Source of the DNA: Amanita rubescens
Taxonomy: Eukaryota; Basidiomycota; Agaricomycetes; Agaricales; Amanitaceae
Direction of reading: 5' to 3'
DNA length: 64,000 nucleotides
Assembly (NCBI GenBank): GCA_015039365.1
Contig: WION01000045.1
Location: forward strand, 124,001-188,000
Part shown: positions 1 through 11,658 of the stretch, piece by piece
How the letters are laid out: each line of letters starts with the position of its first letter
Numbering within the stretch: position 1 is the stretch's first letter
Notes under the pieces: model-generated
Told to the model about the DNA's origin: nothing
What the model saw: the letters and a program-made list of their open reading frames with translations, nothing else
Database searches by the model: none
Made by a program: the position numbers and the translations under genes

Positions 1-1179
1 CCGGTCTTTGTCACTTCGTTGGTCCACTCATCTGCCGTCACCAAAATTTTACCTGGTGCAGTCTTCATCTCACTGGTGAGTGTCTCAGGCATGTTTCTTG
101 ACAGGGTTTACTTACGCGGATGTCTTCTTTCAGCCTTTTCAACCAACCAACAAACTTGTTATGGATATGCGTTGAAACCTCATGCATGCTTGGGATGTCA
201 GCTTTCATCGCGTCGGGTTTCATTGATGTCAAGCAATTCCGGAAGGTCAAATCATCTGCCATGGCTAAGGGCTGTAAAACGCGTGAGCAATCATTGAAGC
301 GATGAGCGGGTTCGTTACCTGGGCGGTGATAACAATAAACTGAGCAACTCGATGTAGAACATCCTCTCGTTTGAATTTTTCGGGGCTGCCTGTCTTCTTC
401 AGGAATATCTTGTCAAGTTTCTGCTGCTTTTCCCCCTTTCTCTCGTCCTCTGCCTCCTGTTGGCACACAATATGTCTCGGAACTGCATGGTGATGTACTT
501 CTACATTGTTCTCTTCACACAACTTCTGATATACATCGTAGTGCTGGCGTATATGAGCACGACACGACGAGTTTCCACCCATTAGAAAGGCCCTGCATAT
601 CCCGCCCCGCAAATCCTTGTTTTTTCTGGAAAACAGTGAGTTTCTTCCCGGCTTTCATAACCAGAAACTTGCTTACTTGCAGACATTACACCAACAGCCC
701 GTCACTTTCTCAACCTTATCCCCTTGTTTGAACAACACTGTCTTCTTATCTGTGAACATCAACAAGAGGTCTTTTGTCTGCTCGCGTTTCATTACTAAAC
801 TCTCAGGTATTTCCGCGACGTGATGCTCTTCAAGGTCTTCTTCCTTTAAAACTAAGGTCAGCTCCATGATTCTTCAAACATTAAACTGGCTGACCTCATC
901 ATTCCCTGTAAGATCAATTGTCACCTCGTCTGGCTCATCCTCCATGTCAACATCATCTATAACTTCGTCCTCAGACTCCTTTCGTGCCTTTTTACGTGGT
1001 TGCCTGGGCTGCATGGGCTCCTCATCTCCACCGGATTCGTCACTATCACTGTTGACCGCTGGTGCACATGGGCGCTTTGATGCCTTTCCGGCGGTCCGGG
1101 CAGACCTGTTTTGGGTATCTTTTTTTTTAGTTGTTCCATTATTGCCTGTTTTGGTGGCCTTTTGGGCACGTTTCGACAT
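1..1179 (-). CDS. hAT-family transposase, N-terminal half, continues beyond left edge
   Basis: Multi-exon gene read leftwards and cut by the window edge. The ATG at 1179 begins a Lys/Ser/Asp-rich acidic region. It is followed by a zinc-finger-like part (CWCNVCK at the end of exon 2, then C-R-A-H-I-R-Q-H-Y in exon 3) and a FRNCL...M-K-P motif in exon 4. The last exon reads T-A-P-G-K-I-L-V-T-A-D-E-W-T, the start of the catalytic region of basidiomycete hAT transposases. Introns that keep frame and have GT-AG borders lie at 676-626, 318-272 and 115-63 (47-53 bp). The junction between exon 1 (ending near 874-895) and exon 2 (from about 865) could not be resolved and may hide a frameshift. The protein should bind and cut the element's ends in the nucleus. 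The catalytic centre and dimerisation domain are not in this stretch; a matching C-terminal half lies at 40396-41022. Confidence 0.75.
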
Positions 1180-1319
1180 GGTTATGATGTGTGAGGTGAT
1201 GTATTGTTTATGCCGGTTTATTTATTGTTGTATCATTTATTTGCAAACACTTTGTGGATGTTCCATCGTGAATTATGAGTGCCCACCCATACTCCGAAAG
1301 TTGTACAGAGGCCATCCTT

Positions 1320-1517
1320 TCATAGATACTAACATGCGGTTGTAACCGGTCATAACTGATCATGGTCGGTTAGACCGGTTATTGACATATAGTAAGACCA
1401 TTAACCGATGAATGTATTGGGAGCTGTAACTGTGACTGATGGTCCAGTCACATCCGGTTACAGTCCGGTTTGGTCCTTGGTTATTCCCGGTTTCAGTAAC
1501 TGGACTTTGAAAGACTA
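1320..1517 (-). repeat. hAT element 5' end: subterminal CCGGT repeats and terminal inverted repeat
   Basis: Upstream of the hAT gene lies a block with many copies of CCGGTT or GGTTA in both orientations, typical of transposase-binding subterminal repeats. It ends in CTTTGAAAGACTA at 1517, read on the other strand as TAGTCTTTCAAAGTCC. This matches the end at 41272 (TAGTGTTTCGAAGTCC) at all but two positions. Bases 1518-1525 (AGTGTGAG) are the likely 8-bp target duplication. The same octamer, reverse-complemented (CTCACACT), follows the end at 41272. Confidence 0.7.
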
Positions 1518-1525
1518 AGTGTGAG

Positions 1526-1980
1526 AGGGAGGTGGTACTAGCCTGTGGTTGTAAATTATTCCTTGTGGTGGTAATGAGGCAGAAATTGATAATTGCTGGC
1601 ACTGTGTCAGCTACCATTAATCACTAACCATCAATATTCTGCTAACAACTGCTCACCACCATGATGTATCTCCAGATAGTCATCTCAGCCCCCACATGAT
1701 TACAAAACCCTTGTGACAACCCTCTCACATGTATTCGGCCCATGACCTCTGAGAACTCTCTGCAATGTCAGGTCAGGTCATCAGCAAGAACCACTGCAGC
1801 ATTCCAATTGCCAGTTGTAGTGAATCATCCATCTCCATAGATGGCAAATGTCACTGAATATGGCAGGAACATGTCCAAAATGTGCCTGACATGTGATAAA
1901 TAATCCCAAGTATTTGATTGAAATGGACTTGTTTTTCTTCTTTTGTCCCAGAACAGGGAGTTACATGGGAGTGAGGTCAT
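1526..1980. other. Intergenic, no recognisable gene
   Basis: About 450 bases of mixed composition with only short, unconvincing open frames. No domain, repeat structure or RNA gene was recognised. Confidence 0.5.
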
Positions 1981-1982
1981 TA

Positions 1983-4900
1983 CACTCCCCCCCCCTTACC
2001 CATAGGAATCCTATAGGATTCTGATACGTATGGTTGTCAGCCATTTTGGCTGAGAAATCCTACTTCATTCCAATGAGAGTCCTATTGGAGTTATTGGACT
2101 TCAATAGGAGTGAATAGGACTCATCCTATGGGAGTTTAATAAGAGTTTAATCAGACTATGCATAAATACAGTAGAAAGACATGTAGTATTGCTATTTTGA
2201 GCTTGTTTGTATATATTTACATATATTTGAAAGTGGTAGGTGCTGTGGGCTCCACTTCTGATGTTTAAATACCTCTAGAAACAGTGCTGAAAGCACCAAA
2301 ACCCTCTTAAAAAATCTAAAAAAATGTTGAAAAATACCCAAAAATTATGTAGTGCTAATATTTGTGTTTGTTTATATTTGTTTGTATGTTTGGTGGAAAA
2401 TGGACAATATTCAGCTTCTTTCACCACATTTGTTAGGATGTTTGAGAATGGACATGTGTGACAGAGGTGTGTGACATGTTTGTGACATGCCTCAAACAAT
2501 CTGCAAAAAATGCCTAAAAAATTGTGGCATCTCAAATGTGCAAGAATGAACATGCCAAACAAGACTAAATTTCAAAAGTCTTAAAATATATGGAAAAATC
2601 AATGTGATTAGGCTCATACATACATATATCACAACTATGTGGAAGCCAGCATTAGCAGTGGCCACTTTGCCATTTCACATTTCCACTTCACACCTAAATT
2701 GTGAGAAAACTAGTACCTCTGGTAACACTGCTGGTATGTATATAGCCTATACTTGTGAACATGAGCCTCAGGTGCACTTTGAGATACGGCCCTCGAAGGT
2801 ACGTCCCTCGTTTCTCTTCTCTCTCCTTGCTGTTTCACTGATCGGTCTTGACAGTAGTCAGTGCACCAGTTGATCGCAGCAGGCCATAGGGAACAATGCG
2901 GGTTGTATGAGATACAACGCGGGGGGAGACAGATGGGGTAAGCTTGCTTTGGGTCTACCTAATATAAGCTGGCACTTGGCTGACATGTTCGCTACTAGGA
3001 TGATGTTCGGTTTGTAAGAATACAAACAAGGCAGCACAAATTGCATGCGGTTTGTACACACTCGGATTCAAGGCATACTTTAGGACTGATGTTGGTCAAT
3101 TGCAGATGGGCGGCACCCCCTTCTGAAGGAGATGGCAACCGTGACAACAAGGGAGCAGTAGAATGCGCAAAGGGTCAGATTCACATTCGAAAACATAGTG
3201 TACAATGACTTGGAATAGTATGGTAGACTGCCTGCACCCCTCCCTATGGGCCTAGCATTGGATGCGGGTTAGGTACGTACAGGTTTTCCTGCCTTACCCA
3301 AACCCGAGACAAGGGTACAGGTTTGAGCAAGGGTCTACAAAGTGTAGACCCCACCCGTACCCTCTACAGGTGCGGTACGTGACCCATGCGGGTTTAGCCA
3401 ACCCATGCCAATCCCTATATAATACATATTTTATGACCTGATAATGTCTTAACATAGAAGCTGCAGAGTGGAATTCATTGATCACATCTCACAAGAATGT
3501 CAAGGAATGTACCATTCAATAACATTCAGATAAAAAGACTTTAAGACCTGATCATATCTTATGCAACAGCAGCAGAATGAGAATTCTTGATCACATTTTA
3601 CAAGAATGTTGTGCAATTTATCAGTGGGAAATCCCTCAATGCAATTCAGATATATCAGCTGTAAGCCCTGGCAATGTCTTATACAGTAATTCTAGACTGG
3701 AATTCATTTATCACATCCTACAATAATGACTGGTAGTGTATCATTGCCTGAACCTTTGTTACAACTCTTTGAACAGCAGATAAGCCCTGATAATGTCTTA
3801 TATACTAATTGCAGTGTGGGAATGGTTGATCAGAACTATCTATATATACCAAGCCCCCACCGTTTTCCTGATGACATAGTTATTCCAAGGTTAAATGTAA
3901 TGAGGCTGAGTCTTATGTGACCCAAGCCCTGCAAGATGTTTTAACACAACTTTAACACCACTGCAGTGGCAAGCACCACATGTCAAGGTGGACCATGCTG
4001 TGAGAAGCAAAGGAAACATGTGATGGCTCTGATCCTAGTCACATAATCCTGGTTGTCCTTGAGTTGGATTTGCCACTTGGTGGCCCATAGTCTCCAAATT
4101 AGTTGTTTCTCCCATTTAACTGGGCATGTTTACTAAATTGTAGACAATTGTTGAGAGGTGGAAGTTGTCAATTACCATGTCAGCCACCATTAAAGAGTCA
4201 CTGATCTGTTTATGGTATGGACTCCCAAATTATGCACACCTGATTGGTTGGACAGGCCCACTTATTTTTCTACTTACTCATTTTACTATATGTATGGTTG
4301 ACTAATTCAGTATGTCATTGTTCTCTTGATTATGGAGTTCAATACATATGTTTTTAGTGTGGATGTTTAGTAGGCTGGTTGTCATTATGCTGCTAACAAC
4401 TACTCACCACCATGTGATCACCAGATAACCAACATAACCAACAACTCATCTCTGCTCCCAGTTCTGGGTCCTCCCCTAGTTGAAACTTGACTTCAATACA
4501 TACATAGTAGCCACAAATCCTCATAACCTCAACCTTCTCACATTTGTTCATGACCTCTGACAACTCTCTCTGCAATGTCATAGGTGATTGATGGCCACTG
4601 TTGCCAGCAACAACAGTGGCCACATTGTGGAAATCGATCATGACATAACCACTGGATCTGAGTCATAGTACTAAGTGGCAGTCTCTACACTGCAACTGCA
4701 CAGAGCCCACTTTTGGCATGCAGGCAGAGTTGATCATGTTGGCCTTGACCCATAGGTGACTACATCCACTACTGTTGACCTCTGAAGCAATTACTCACTG
4801 TTGAACAAGTCACTGCAAGTGATTGACTTCTGCTACCATTGAACCATCAGCAACCCCAACTTCCTACAACAGACCAAACTACACTGACTATCACATTCAG

Positions 4901-5263
4901 ACTTGTCTGAAAAAAGTATTTTGCAAATATCTCAAGTTTGGCTTTATTTGGTCCTCAAATCCCTACATGCCCTAGATCACATGATTTTTCTGCATTTTTA
5001 AAGTATTTTTGAGATTTTATTGCAAGCATAAATAACACAAAACAATACCAAACAACCATCCACAGCCCCTCCAAACTCATACCTTCAAAAAATGCTGTCA
5101 AATGATGCCTATATTGTTTATTTTGTGCAAACAAACATAAACAAATGCAAATATCTACTTTGGGAACATTTTTAGCATTTTTCAAAATCTTATCAGATTG
5201 TTATCAGAATCCTATAGGAATCAGGAATTCCTATAGGACTCTTATCATACTGGGGGGGGAGTG
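1983..5263. mobile_element. Putative non-autonomous DNA transposon with C-run/G-run terminal inverted repeats
   Basis: The left end reads TA then CACTCCCCCCCCC (from 1983). The right end reads GGGGGGGGAGTG then TA (ending 5263). Just inside both ends is the palindromic-type motif CCTATAGGATTCTGATA or its complement (about 2010-2026 and 5203-5220). The inverted repeats are therefore imperfect but about 45-60 bp long, with a possible TA target duplication as in Tc1/mariner-type elements. The 3.3-kb interior is AT-rich and non-coding. It holds two AT-rich blocks (about 2290-2580 and 4900-5190) of a type that recurs at 39300, 42240 and 55400. No transposase was found, so mobility in trans is inferred. 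It could instead be two separate solo ends. Confidence 0.4.
3435..3900. repeat. Degenerate tandem repeat, four units of about 110-120 bp
   Basis: Units start with GACCTGATAATGTCTTA-like sequence at 3435, 3545, 3665 and 3784, spaced 110, 120 and 119 bp. Each continues with a GAATTC-containing segment, a TGATCACAT-like segment and ACAAGAATGT. No conserved open frame crosses the units, so this looks like a non-coding minisatellite inside the larger element. Confidence 0.7.
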
Positions 5264-5265
5264 TA

Positions 5266-5443
5266 AAGTACTGATGGGAGTCCACAAGGAGTCCCTACTC
5301 TTCTGCCAACTTTTTTCTTCTTTTTCCTGGGACAGGGAGTCCCCACCCTTTTGTCACTTTGGTCATTTTAGTGGGACCCCACCAGGAGTCCAGGAGGAGT
5401 CCCGGGAGTCCACAAGGAGTCCAGAGGAACAGGTGGGGGAGTG
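5266..5443. repeat. GAGTCC-rich subterminal array ending in a G-run terminus
   Basis: Many copies of AGGAGTCC or GGGAGTCC occur in direct orientation, closed by GTGGGGGAGTG at 5433-5443. The same organisation (GAGTCC array followed by GTGGGGGAG(T/G)G) occurs at 40074-40393 and, with mixed GAGTCC and GGACTCC orientation, at 42755-42967. A related G-run or C-run end is at 55223. It is likely the subterminal region of a repeated DNA element. Confidence 0.55.
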
Positions 5444-5484
5444 TGAAGTGCTGGTGTTAGGGGCTTGATTTCAAGGGTATGTAC

Positions 5485-5930
5485 ATAGACAGAGTACTGA
5501 GCTTTGAAAGGTGAGGATCATTCACTTCTGAGGTTTTCGAGGTCTCTGATTCCATTGGTGATGTTGGCATGGTGCGAAAAGCAGTTACGAATGCACCAGA
5601 ACATTTTGAGTGTTAGGGTCTTGATAACTTGTTTGTAGGCAGAGTAATGAGCTTTAAAAGGTGAGTATCATTCGCTTCTGGGGTTTTTTGGTTCGCTAAA
5701 TTCAATGGCAATGTTGGTGTAGCACAGAATTCAATAACGGATCGGTGAGAACACTCTCAAGGATCATGATTGATCAAGATTTGCAGACTCAGTTCTGAGC
5801 TTTGAAAGGTGTGTGTTATGTGTTTCTGGGGTTTTTACAGTGTCTAAATCTGATGGTGATGTCGGCACAACATGAAAACCAGTTGCGAATCTGTCAGAAC
5901 AATTTAGGTCTCATCTACACCAGAACTGTC
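5485..5930. repeat. Degenerate tandem repeat, three units of about 150 bp
   Basis: The phrase GAGCTTTGAAAGGTG or a close variant, followed by TTCTGGGGTTTT, recurs near 5498, 5648 and 5795. Each is followed by a GGTGATGTTGGC-like segment. The units are diverged and contain no shared open frame. Confidence 0.6.
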
Positions 5931-5944
5931 ACATTCAGGGGCTC

Positions 5945-6168
5945 AGTCACTTGCAAATAGAGGCTACAGTAGTAGTATATAATACATATATATCATGTTT
6001 TGAGGTCGGTTTTAGTTGGTTTGAACCAACTATTACCAGCTTTTGACCGGTCAAGAGTCGGTCAAGAGTCGTGACTGCAGTGACAGGACTGGTCATGCAT
6101 GGTTCCGGTTCGGTTCTCCTCTTTGCAGGAGAATTTGTAACTGGACTTAACTGGACTTTCAATCACTA
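5945..6168 (+). repeat. Solo hAT 3' end (subterminal repeats plus terminus)
   Basis: CCGGTTC and GACCGGTCAA motifs crowd 6010-6120. The block ends with GGACTTTCAATCACTA at 6168, read inward as TAGTGATTGAAAGTCC, of the same type as the ends at 1517 and 41272. The following octamer ATAGCGCA would be the target duplication, but no matching left end was found, so the element is truncated. Confidence 0.5.
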
Positions 6169-6354
6169 ATAGCGCATAGACTAACTAACAAAGAGGCTTA
6201 TGCATTGAAAAAAGAGTGATAGATTTGAAGTCGAATAAAGAAAACAGAGCTGGTTTATTGGGACTTACCAGTGTTTAAACAATTCCAAAAAAGGAAAAAA
6301 ACCCGATTTGAGAGCTCACTCGGAATAAGACTGAGTCCTTCACTTCGTTCGGCC

Positions 6355-7015
6355 TTGGAACAGTGATTTGGATTCTGATAAAGAAAATCGACACAATAAT
6401 GAACCCAGAATACAGCAATCAACACACTCTGATGACACCACAGAAGATCAACATAGCGGAGACAATCCTGTCGACACAGAACCATCTTGCAAAATACTTA
6501 AACTTATGCAAAGAAATTATCGAAACCCCAACTCTCTCACCATGGATGCGAGCCCAACTCACAGTTCGCCTGACAGAAGCAATGATAACAATCAGAATGG
6601 CCCTAACGGTCACTGAATCCTGGCAGATGGCACCGTTATTCCCTCTCTCGCTCAGACAATATTTACAACTTTCACAGACTACAGTAACTCCTCTCTTATG
6701 CAAAAAGCTATTGATGATGTTAGACGATTATCCAGATTGTCAATCAATCCTCAGGAGCTGGAATGCCTCACCAGGCTCTGGCGCATCATCTCAGATGCAA
6801 GACTCGCAAAGTCAATCATCGTCAATGCCCGAGAACGATACAACTATCATTGCGCAGATCTTATAGAAATCTGGACCAATCTGGACAGAATGGAATGGTA
6901 CACCAAACTCTCTCATGGATGCACCATTCACCAATTTGGAATCGATCTTTTACAACAAATCCTCACCGCTGACATAGAACGCTTCTACGAACAAGCCATC
7001 TCAGATGTTCAAGTT
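6355..7015 (+). pseudogene. Orphan fragment of a Gypsy third ORF (E1-type ORF3)
   Basis: This stretch is colinear with 21830-22470 of element E1 and encodes the same protein segment: S/D-rich DSDKENR...DTTEDQ, then a helical domain with LTRLWRI.SDARLAK.IIVN, HCADLIEIW and LSHGCTIHQFG. The domain from 6698 to 7012 is roughly 85-90 percent identical in protein while many third codon positions differ. The frame is the same on both sides of a stop at 6614-6616, where E1 has CGA (Arg). No LTR, gag or pol borders it. It may be a remnant of a related element or a captured copy. Function of the domain is unknown. Confidence 0.75.
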
Positions 7016-7093
7016 AGGAACGAAGTGGGAACTTGGAGAGGATGCCACCGAGGACAGTGACCATTGTATTGTTGTTACTCGCATTGTTGCATG

Positions 7094-8128
7094 TTACACC
7101 CAAAATCTATTGATTCGGTGAGTCATGGGTCTATGTTTGATTGATGACAAATGCTTACTTTGTGGTCTATGATCCCATAATCCTTCACAACTTGTGCAAA
7201 AGCTTTGGCAAGGTTGAGCCTGGTATGTGATTTCACAAGCTCCATGATCCAGCAATAGGCTAACTTGTGTTCCATTATCTTCAAAATGGACTGTGAGGGC
7301 AACAAAGGCTCTATGATTCAGAGAAGTCCAGGCATTGGTTGCAAAGCTCAAACAACCATCATATTCCTTCAGAAATTGGTGAGTACTACTGTTGCATGAG
7401 TGTGATGAGTAACAGAATACCTTTAGCATCTGCCCAAGTCGTTCCTTCACCCAACAAAACACTAGATGGACATCTCGTGCAACCGTTCTTGAGTGAGGAA
7501 TACAATAACCCAGACGTCCTGATTTCATCATCCAATGAAATCTGCAGCTGTCAACTATGCTCATGCTGAGCATCTCCTCGGAAACCCACTTTACACACTC
7601 CACGCTGAGTGCGGCAGCATTAGTAAGCTTCGCGTTTGAGTACTAATCGGGTGTCTCACTGTGTTTCCGGAAATGTGAGCTGATGTGTTGAGTAGGTCTC
7701 CTTACTGCTCCCTTTTCTTGCAAATGCCACTGTTATCGACCCATCCTGCAACTCTTTTCCACTCAAGACTGCTGTGCAAAGCTGATCCATATCAGGACCA
7801 TCTCTGCTTTTGGCCATATCATCTGCATCCTCCAACTGTTGCTTACCCCAACATTTTGTAGCATGTTTTTGCATGTTGCTTGTCAACTTCCTATCTTCGG
7901 TATCAAGAAATCACCGGACTATATGTGGCCTAGAGCCTTTGCCCAGGCAGTGGGGTGCATTGCATTTAAACTCATGGCAGCGGCGGCAGTGGCCATTCGG
8001 CCCATCAATGAGTTCAATGGCAGGGCACAGCTCAAAAAAGGCATATCTACCTGCCATCCAGTCCCTAGCCAGCCGCTCTGTGAGGTTGTTGAAGATTGTA
8101 GGGCGCGTTGTGATTGGACGATAAGCAT
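7094..8128 (-). pseudogene. Broken hAT-family transposase, N-terminal and early catalytic part
   Basis: Read leftwards from about 8128, frame-joined segments give ARDWMAGRYAFFELCP, then a zinc-finger region (CHEFKCNAPHCLGKG ... NMQKHATKCWG), an acidic linker, and the hAT core (GRLGYCIPHSRTVARDV, EYDGCLSFATNAWTSLNHRA, VHFEDNG). The next motif, KSHTRLNLAKAFAQVV, lies in another frame, so there is a frameshift near 7250. A TGA interrupts the zinc-finger region near 7913-7915 where related proteins have Arg. The C-terminal dimerisation region is absent. This is a different hAT subfamily from the gene at the left edge and is clearly inactive. Confidence 0.8.
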
Positions 8129-8129
8129 G

Positions 8130-8400
8130 GTAACGTTTCAGATACCCCGAGAACTATTAGTATACCTTAGATAGCTATATATAGCCAGATAGCATATAGC
8201 AGATAAGGTACACATGTATATAAGTAGCTAGTCGATAGGGCGGATCCCTATCAATTTGGACCTTAATAATACTCGGCTTACTCCTAGCCTTGCTCTCCTG
8301 CATCTAGCCTTGAGATACAACCGTCACCGGCAGTACTAGTTTTTCTACAGAGGTAAGCCTGGTTACTGGATACAATCTACCATTCCAATACTAACCACTC
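8130..8400. other. Promoter-like, possibly LTR-derived segment
   Basis: The segment contains repeated ATAGCTATATATAGCC and ATAGCAGATAAG motifs and a TATATAAG box near 8218-8225, followed by a C-rich stretch. It resembles the promoter half of an LTR, but no TG...CA borders or partner could be fixed. I see no gene. Confidence 0.25.
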
Positions 8401-8439
8401 ACATCAGGAAAACCCATTCAGACTTAATTTGATTAAGAT

Positions 8440-8690
8440 ACTTTTTTTGTCTTATTCTACTTAAGGTTTTTTCTGGCAAAGTCACTATTAAGTCACTGCA
8501 AACCTTTTAAGTAAACCAAGACGATTTAAGTCAATTTTAAGTCGATCCAGTCAACCCAGTAAATAAATAAAATGGTTTAAGTCAGGGAAGAATCTTTTAA
8601 GTCGATCCAGCCAACTCAGTAAATGAAGTAAATCGGGGAAGAATCGTTTAAGTCCATTCAGTCAACTCAGTAAAAAAAAGTTGTAGAATA
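8440..8690. repeat. Tandem TTTAAGTCGATCCAGTCAAC units
   Basis: Three units of about 50-60 bp each begin TTTAAGTC(G/C)AT(C/T)CAGT or CAGC, continue C-AACTCAGTAAAT and end GGGAAGAATC. They are directly repeated. Short AAGTC motifs continue upstream to 8480. They may be subterminal repeats of a DNA transposon. No coding potential was seen. Confidence 0.6.
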
Positions 8691-9289
8691 TGCTAATGTC
8701 GACAAACCCTTGAATCATTCAAGTGCAGCCCGAGGCCTTGCGAACACCATGCAACATCCAACATAACATTACACAGCACCGAATAGATACCATAGTATAT
8801 TGGTACATATTTCAAACTCATTTGGCACCAACTTGCCTTTGGCTTCAGGACAAGCATTGCGCACCCTCTTCTGCCATTCTTGTTCCTCTCCCTCCTCTTC
8901 TTGCATGCCTTTTCGTCCATGAGGATACCTTCAACCATTGACAGTACTGAACAATATAGCGTCGCCTCCATAGCATTGTGTTAACGGCCGTAGGCGCGCT
9001 TCTCGTTGTCGCAGAATCATCCATGCTACAAGCTGTGGCATGGTCGTGATATTGCCCTTATCTGTATTTGCACAATTACCGCACCTATGCGTGTGGCCAT
9101 TCAGGACGGGTGTCATATGTTTTGCTATCTTGCAAGAAACCATCAGTAACACAAATGCCGCCCACCAACTTGAAGGCACTGACCTCCCCAACTCTTTATT
9201 TCTTCTGCTTCCTGGCCCTTTTCGCTTGCATACCCAACACTGCCTGCATGCGTGCTTCCTCCTGGTGTAGTTGTCATTGCATATCATAA
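8691..9289. other. No gene recognised
   Basis: Several open frames of 60-120 codons overlap on both strands, but none shows a domain, splice-consistent continuation or codon pattern I trust. Likely decayed transposon sequence. Confidence 0.4.
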
Positions 9290-9935
9290 TCATCCTCCCC
9301 TTCTGTCACGGTTCATGATCCTTGCTTGCTTCTCCGGCGCCAACGCATGGCTGCGCAGATCTGAAAGCTGTTTCAGTTCTGCGTTGCTTGCCACAAGCAC
9401 AGGGTCTGGACATGAGGCGCATCCGAGACTCAAAAACAGAGGGGCCGGGGTCCAACGCCACGCACTAGCAGTCATAGTACGACGAATCGCATGCATCTGC
9501 ATTAGCACAAATGCATGAGCATGCATTGGTAATTGTTAGTAGTACTGCACATGCTGGTGTTGTAAGGGTGGACCATGCCGATGCTATTGTTGCGGCGTTG
9601 GCGGAATATGACGCCCGCACTTCCCTATCTCTTGCCGGTACCCGCGATCTGGGCCCCCAGCCGCCTTGCCTTCCTGTTTGTCTCAGCAAGCATGCCTGCA
9701 GCCTGTTCCTGCAGTTCTTACCAATTGTCAATCTGCTTCTCCACGCTATCAAACAAACACATACTATCCACCAGCTCCAAACTGAGTCTCCGTTGACTCC
9801 CTCTTCTTCGCATTCACATTGAACCTCGTAGCCATGCTTCTTGAAGGTTTGAACCTTTCCGCCTTTCTTTTCATAAGCTCCTTTCGCAAATGGAGTACTA
9901 ACTTGGGATGAATCTTTAATTGTTGGGACCATCAA
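9290..9935 (-). pseudogene. Decayed gene remnant, copy 1 (possible KDZ-type N-terminal region)
   Basis: Read leftwards, it contains STPFAKGAYEKKG, then a basic/acidic linker and VWSWW. Copy 2 at 11017-11620 has the related TPFAKGTYEKKG and IWSWW followed by LCPSC. Surrounding frames are broken. The combination resembles the N-terminal part of some mushroom KDZ-type transposon proteins, but this is recalled similarity only. The flanking nucleotides of the two copies are also alike, including the ATACTATCCACCAGCTCC-type segment, so they are paralogous copies about 1.66 kb apart. Confidence 0.3.
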
Positions 9936-11016
9936 CCGTTAACTGCGAAATGATTGTCAATCGCTTACCGCCACGCATGCTGCGAGAATATCCATGCATT
10001 TTACCAGAATTTTTCGTGTCCCAGGGACTGCAAAATGGAGGTTGGACCACCATGACTCCACCAGGTCCGTGCTCCCATCCTGCAGACCCATCTACAACAC
10101 ATTACGGTGTGAACCTGTTCCCATGTGCTGAAATGTAGCGAGGACTTATCCTCAGTCACACCTGAAACAAGTGTCAAATTGGTCAGTTGGGACAGATTCG
10201 TTCGAGTGCGCATTGTCGCATATCACCTTCGAGGTGATCATGCAGGCCGAAATAAATGGTCTAAGACCCAATAATCCCTTCGTGGATGGAAATCGCGCCT
10301 TGAGTGCTGCAAATGAACAAGGCCTGCAAATCCAACATACCTGGTATCTATTTTGTTCTCGATGCCCTTCACACCGCTCTTCCCAAACATCCTCATTAAT
10401 AATCCAAATAGGCCATCTGAGGAAGGACATGCCGTTGTCCGCAGTCCTCATCCTCGTTCCGTCTCGCTCCCCACCTCACCGTCCGTCAATAGTCCATGCA
10501 CGTCGTCCAGCTAAGGAAGCCTTTAGAGAGAGTCAGCGAAGCACGGAGAAATTGAAAGAGAAAGCCCAGGAACATGCATACCTTCTCCCCAAGTCACCCA
10601 ACTGCCCCTGTCCATCTCACACCTCCCGCGTCCCCATCCGCTGGCAACGACCCATGGGCTGCCCTTGAGCCCATCTTCTCCTTGTCGAATGCGCGAGGAT
10701 CAAATCCTTGCGAAAGTCCTGGTGTACTATGCGTCTTCGACTGGAACAATACCAGAAGTTTCCTGGCATCCACACCATCCCCGTCTCCCCGGGGCACATC
10801 CTGTGGGGGAGAATCCATGTCCCTACTCCAAACTGAGTAGTCCTTGTCGCGTGCACAACCATTCCCGCTGTCCGTCACTGCAGTCGGCATCCTTGGCGTC
10901 CCAACGCGCTCGCACATGGTTCTCAAGCCTCCTACCCCCAACCGTTGTTAGGCAGAGCCAGTCGGTTGTTGCGCATGAGGCAGAGCAGCTCTGCCTCATC
11001 TCGCCGCTGCCAGGAA
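9936..11016. other. No gene recognised between two decayed copies
   Basis: Overlapping frames on both strands (for example near 10001-10451 and 10594-10941) are Pro/Ser/Arg-rich or broken, with no motif I recognise. It may be further decayed sequence of the same transposon family as its two neighbours. Confidence 0.35.
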
Positions 11017-11620
11017 CTACAAGGCCATCAGTGAATGCGTCATAGTAAGAAGTTGCAAACAGAGATATGTCTCTAGGATGCTCCTGCCCTCTTCCCTTTC
11101 CCTATCTCTTTCCCTATTTCTCCCTCTCCCGGGGTCCAGGCCTTCCTGTCCCCAGATATGATGACTGCTGCAAAGGGGTGCAGGCATTTCATTTAAGGTT
11201 GGCATCAATTGAGAAGTGGGAGTTAACTGTGCTTGATTAGCTGGTAGTCCGGCGTTCAGAATTTGCATCCGTTGAAGAGTTGAGAGTGGTAAAACTGCAG
11301 GGTATGACATTTGTCTTGAGTGGGAATGTTTCTTGTTGGATCCTTCGTGAATGTTATCGCTGAATGGGAAAGATTTGATAATCTTGCAGCACGAGGGGCA
11401 GAGGGATGACAAATTCTAACCAACTGTCAACTTTCATCTCCTCGCTATGAAACGAAATACCTACTATCCACCAGCTCCAAATGGCTTCATCAACTCGCCG
11501 CTTCTTCGCATTTGCAATCTCATAATTGTGCTTTTTGGAACGCCCTTTCTTTTCGTAAGTTCCTTTTGCAAATGGAGTGACTCGGGATGGATCCCTACCC
11601 TAATCGTCGTGATTACCAAC
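11017..11620 (-). pseudogene. Decayed gene remnant, copy 2 (possible KDZ-type N-terminal region)
   Basis: Read leftwards: VTPFAKGTYEKKG, a Lys/Arg-rich linker, AIWSWW, stop codons, then NLSSLCPSCC and a longer tail open to 11017. Stops interrupt the frame near the WSWW motif. It pairs with the copy at 9290-9935. Function is not assigned beyond a weak resemblance to KDZ transposon proteins. Confidence 0.3.
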
Positions 11621-11658
11621 CATTAACGGCAAAAGATCTTCAATTGCACAATTCAATG

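Noticed and set aside
1360..1617. 85-codon minus-strand frame
   Set aside because: It lies across the hAT terminal repeat and target site and reads subterminal repeats as Thr/Val-rich peptide.
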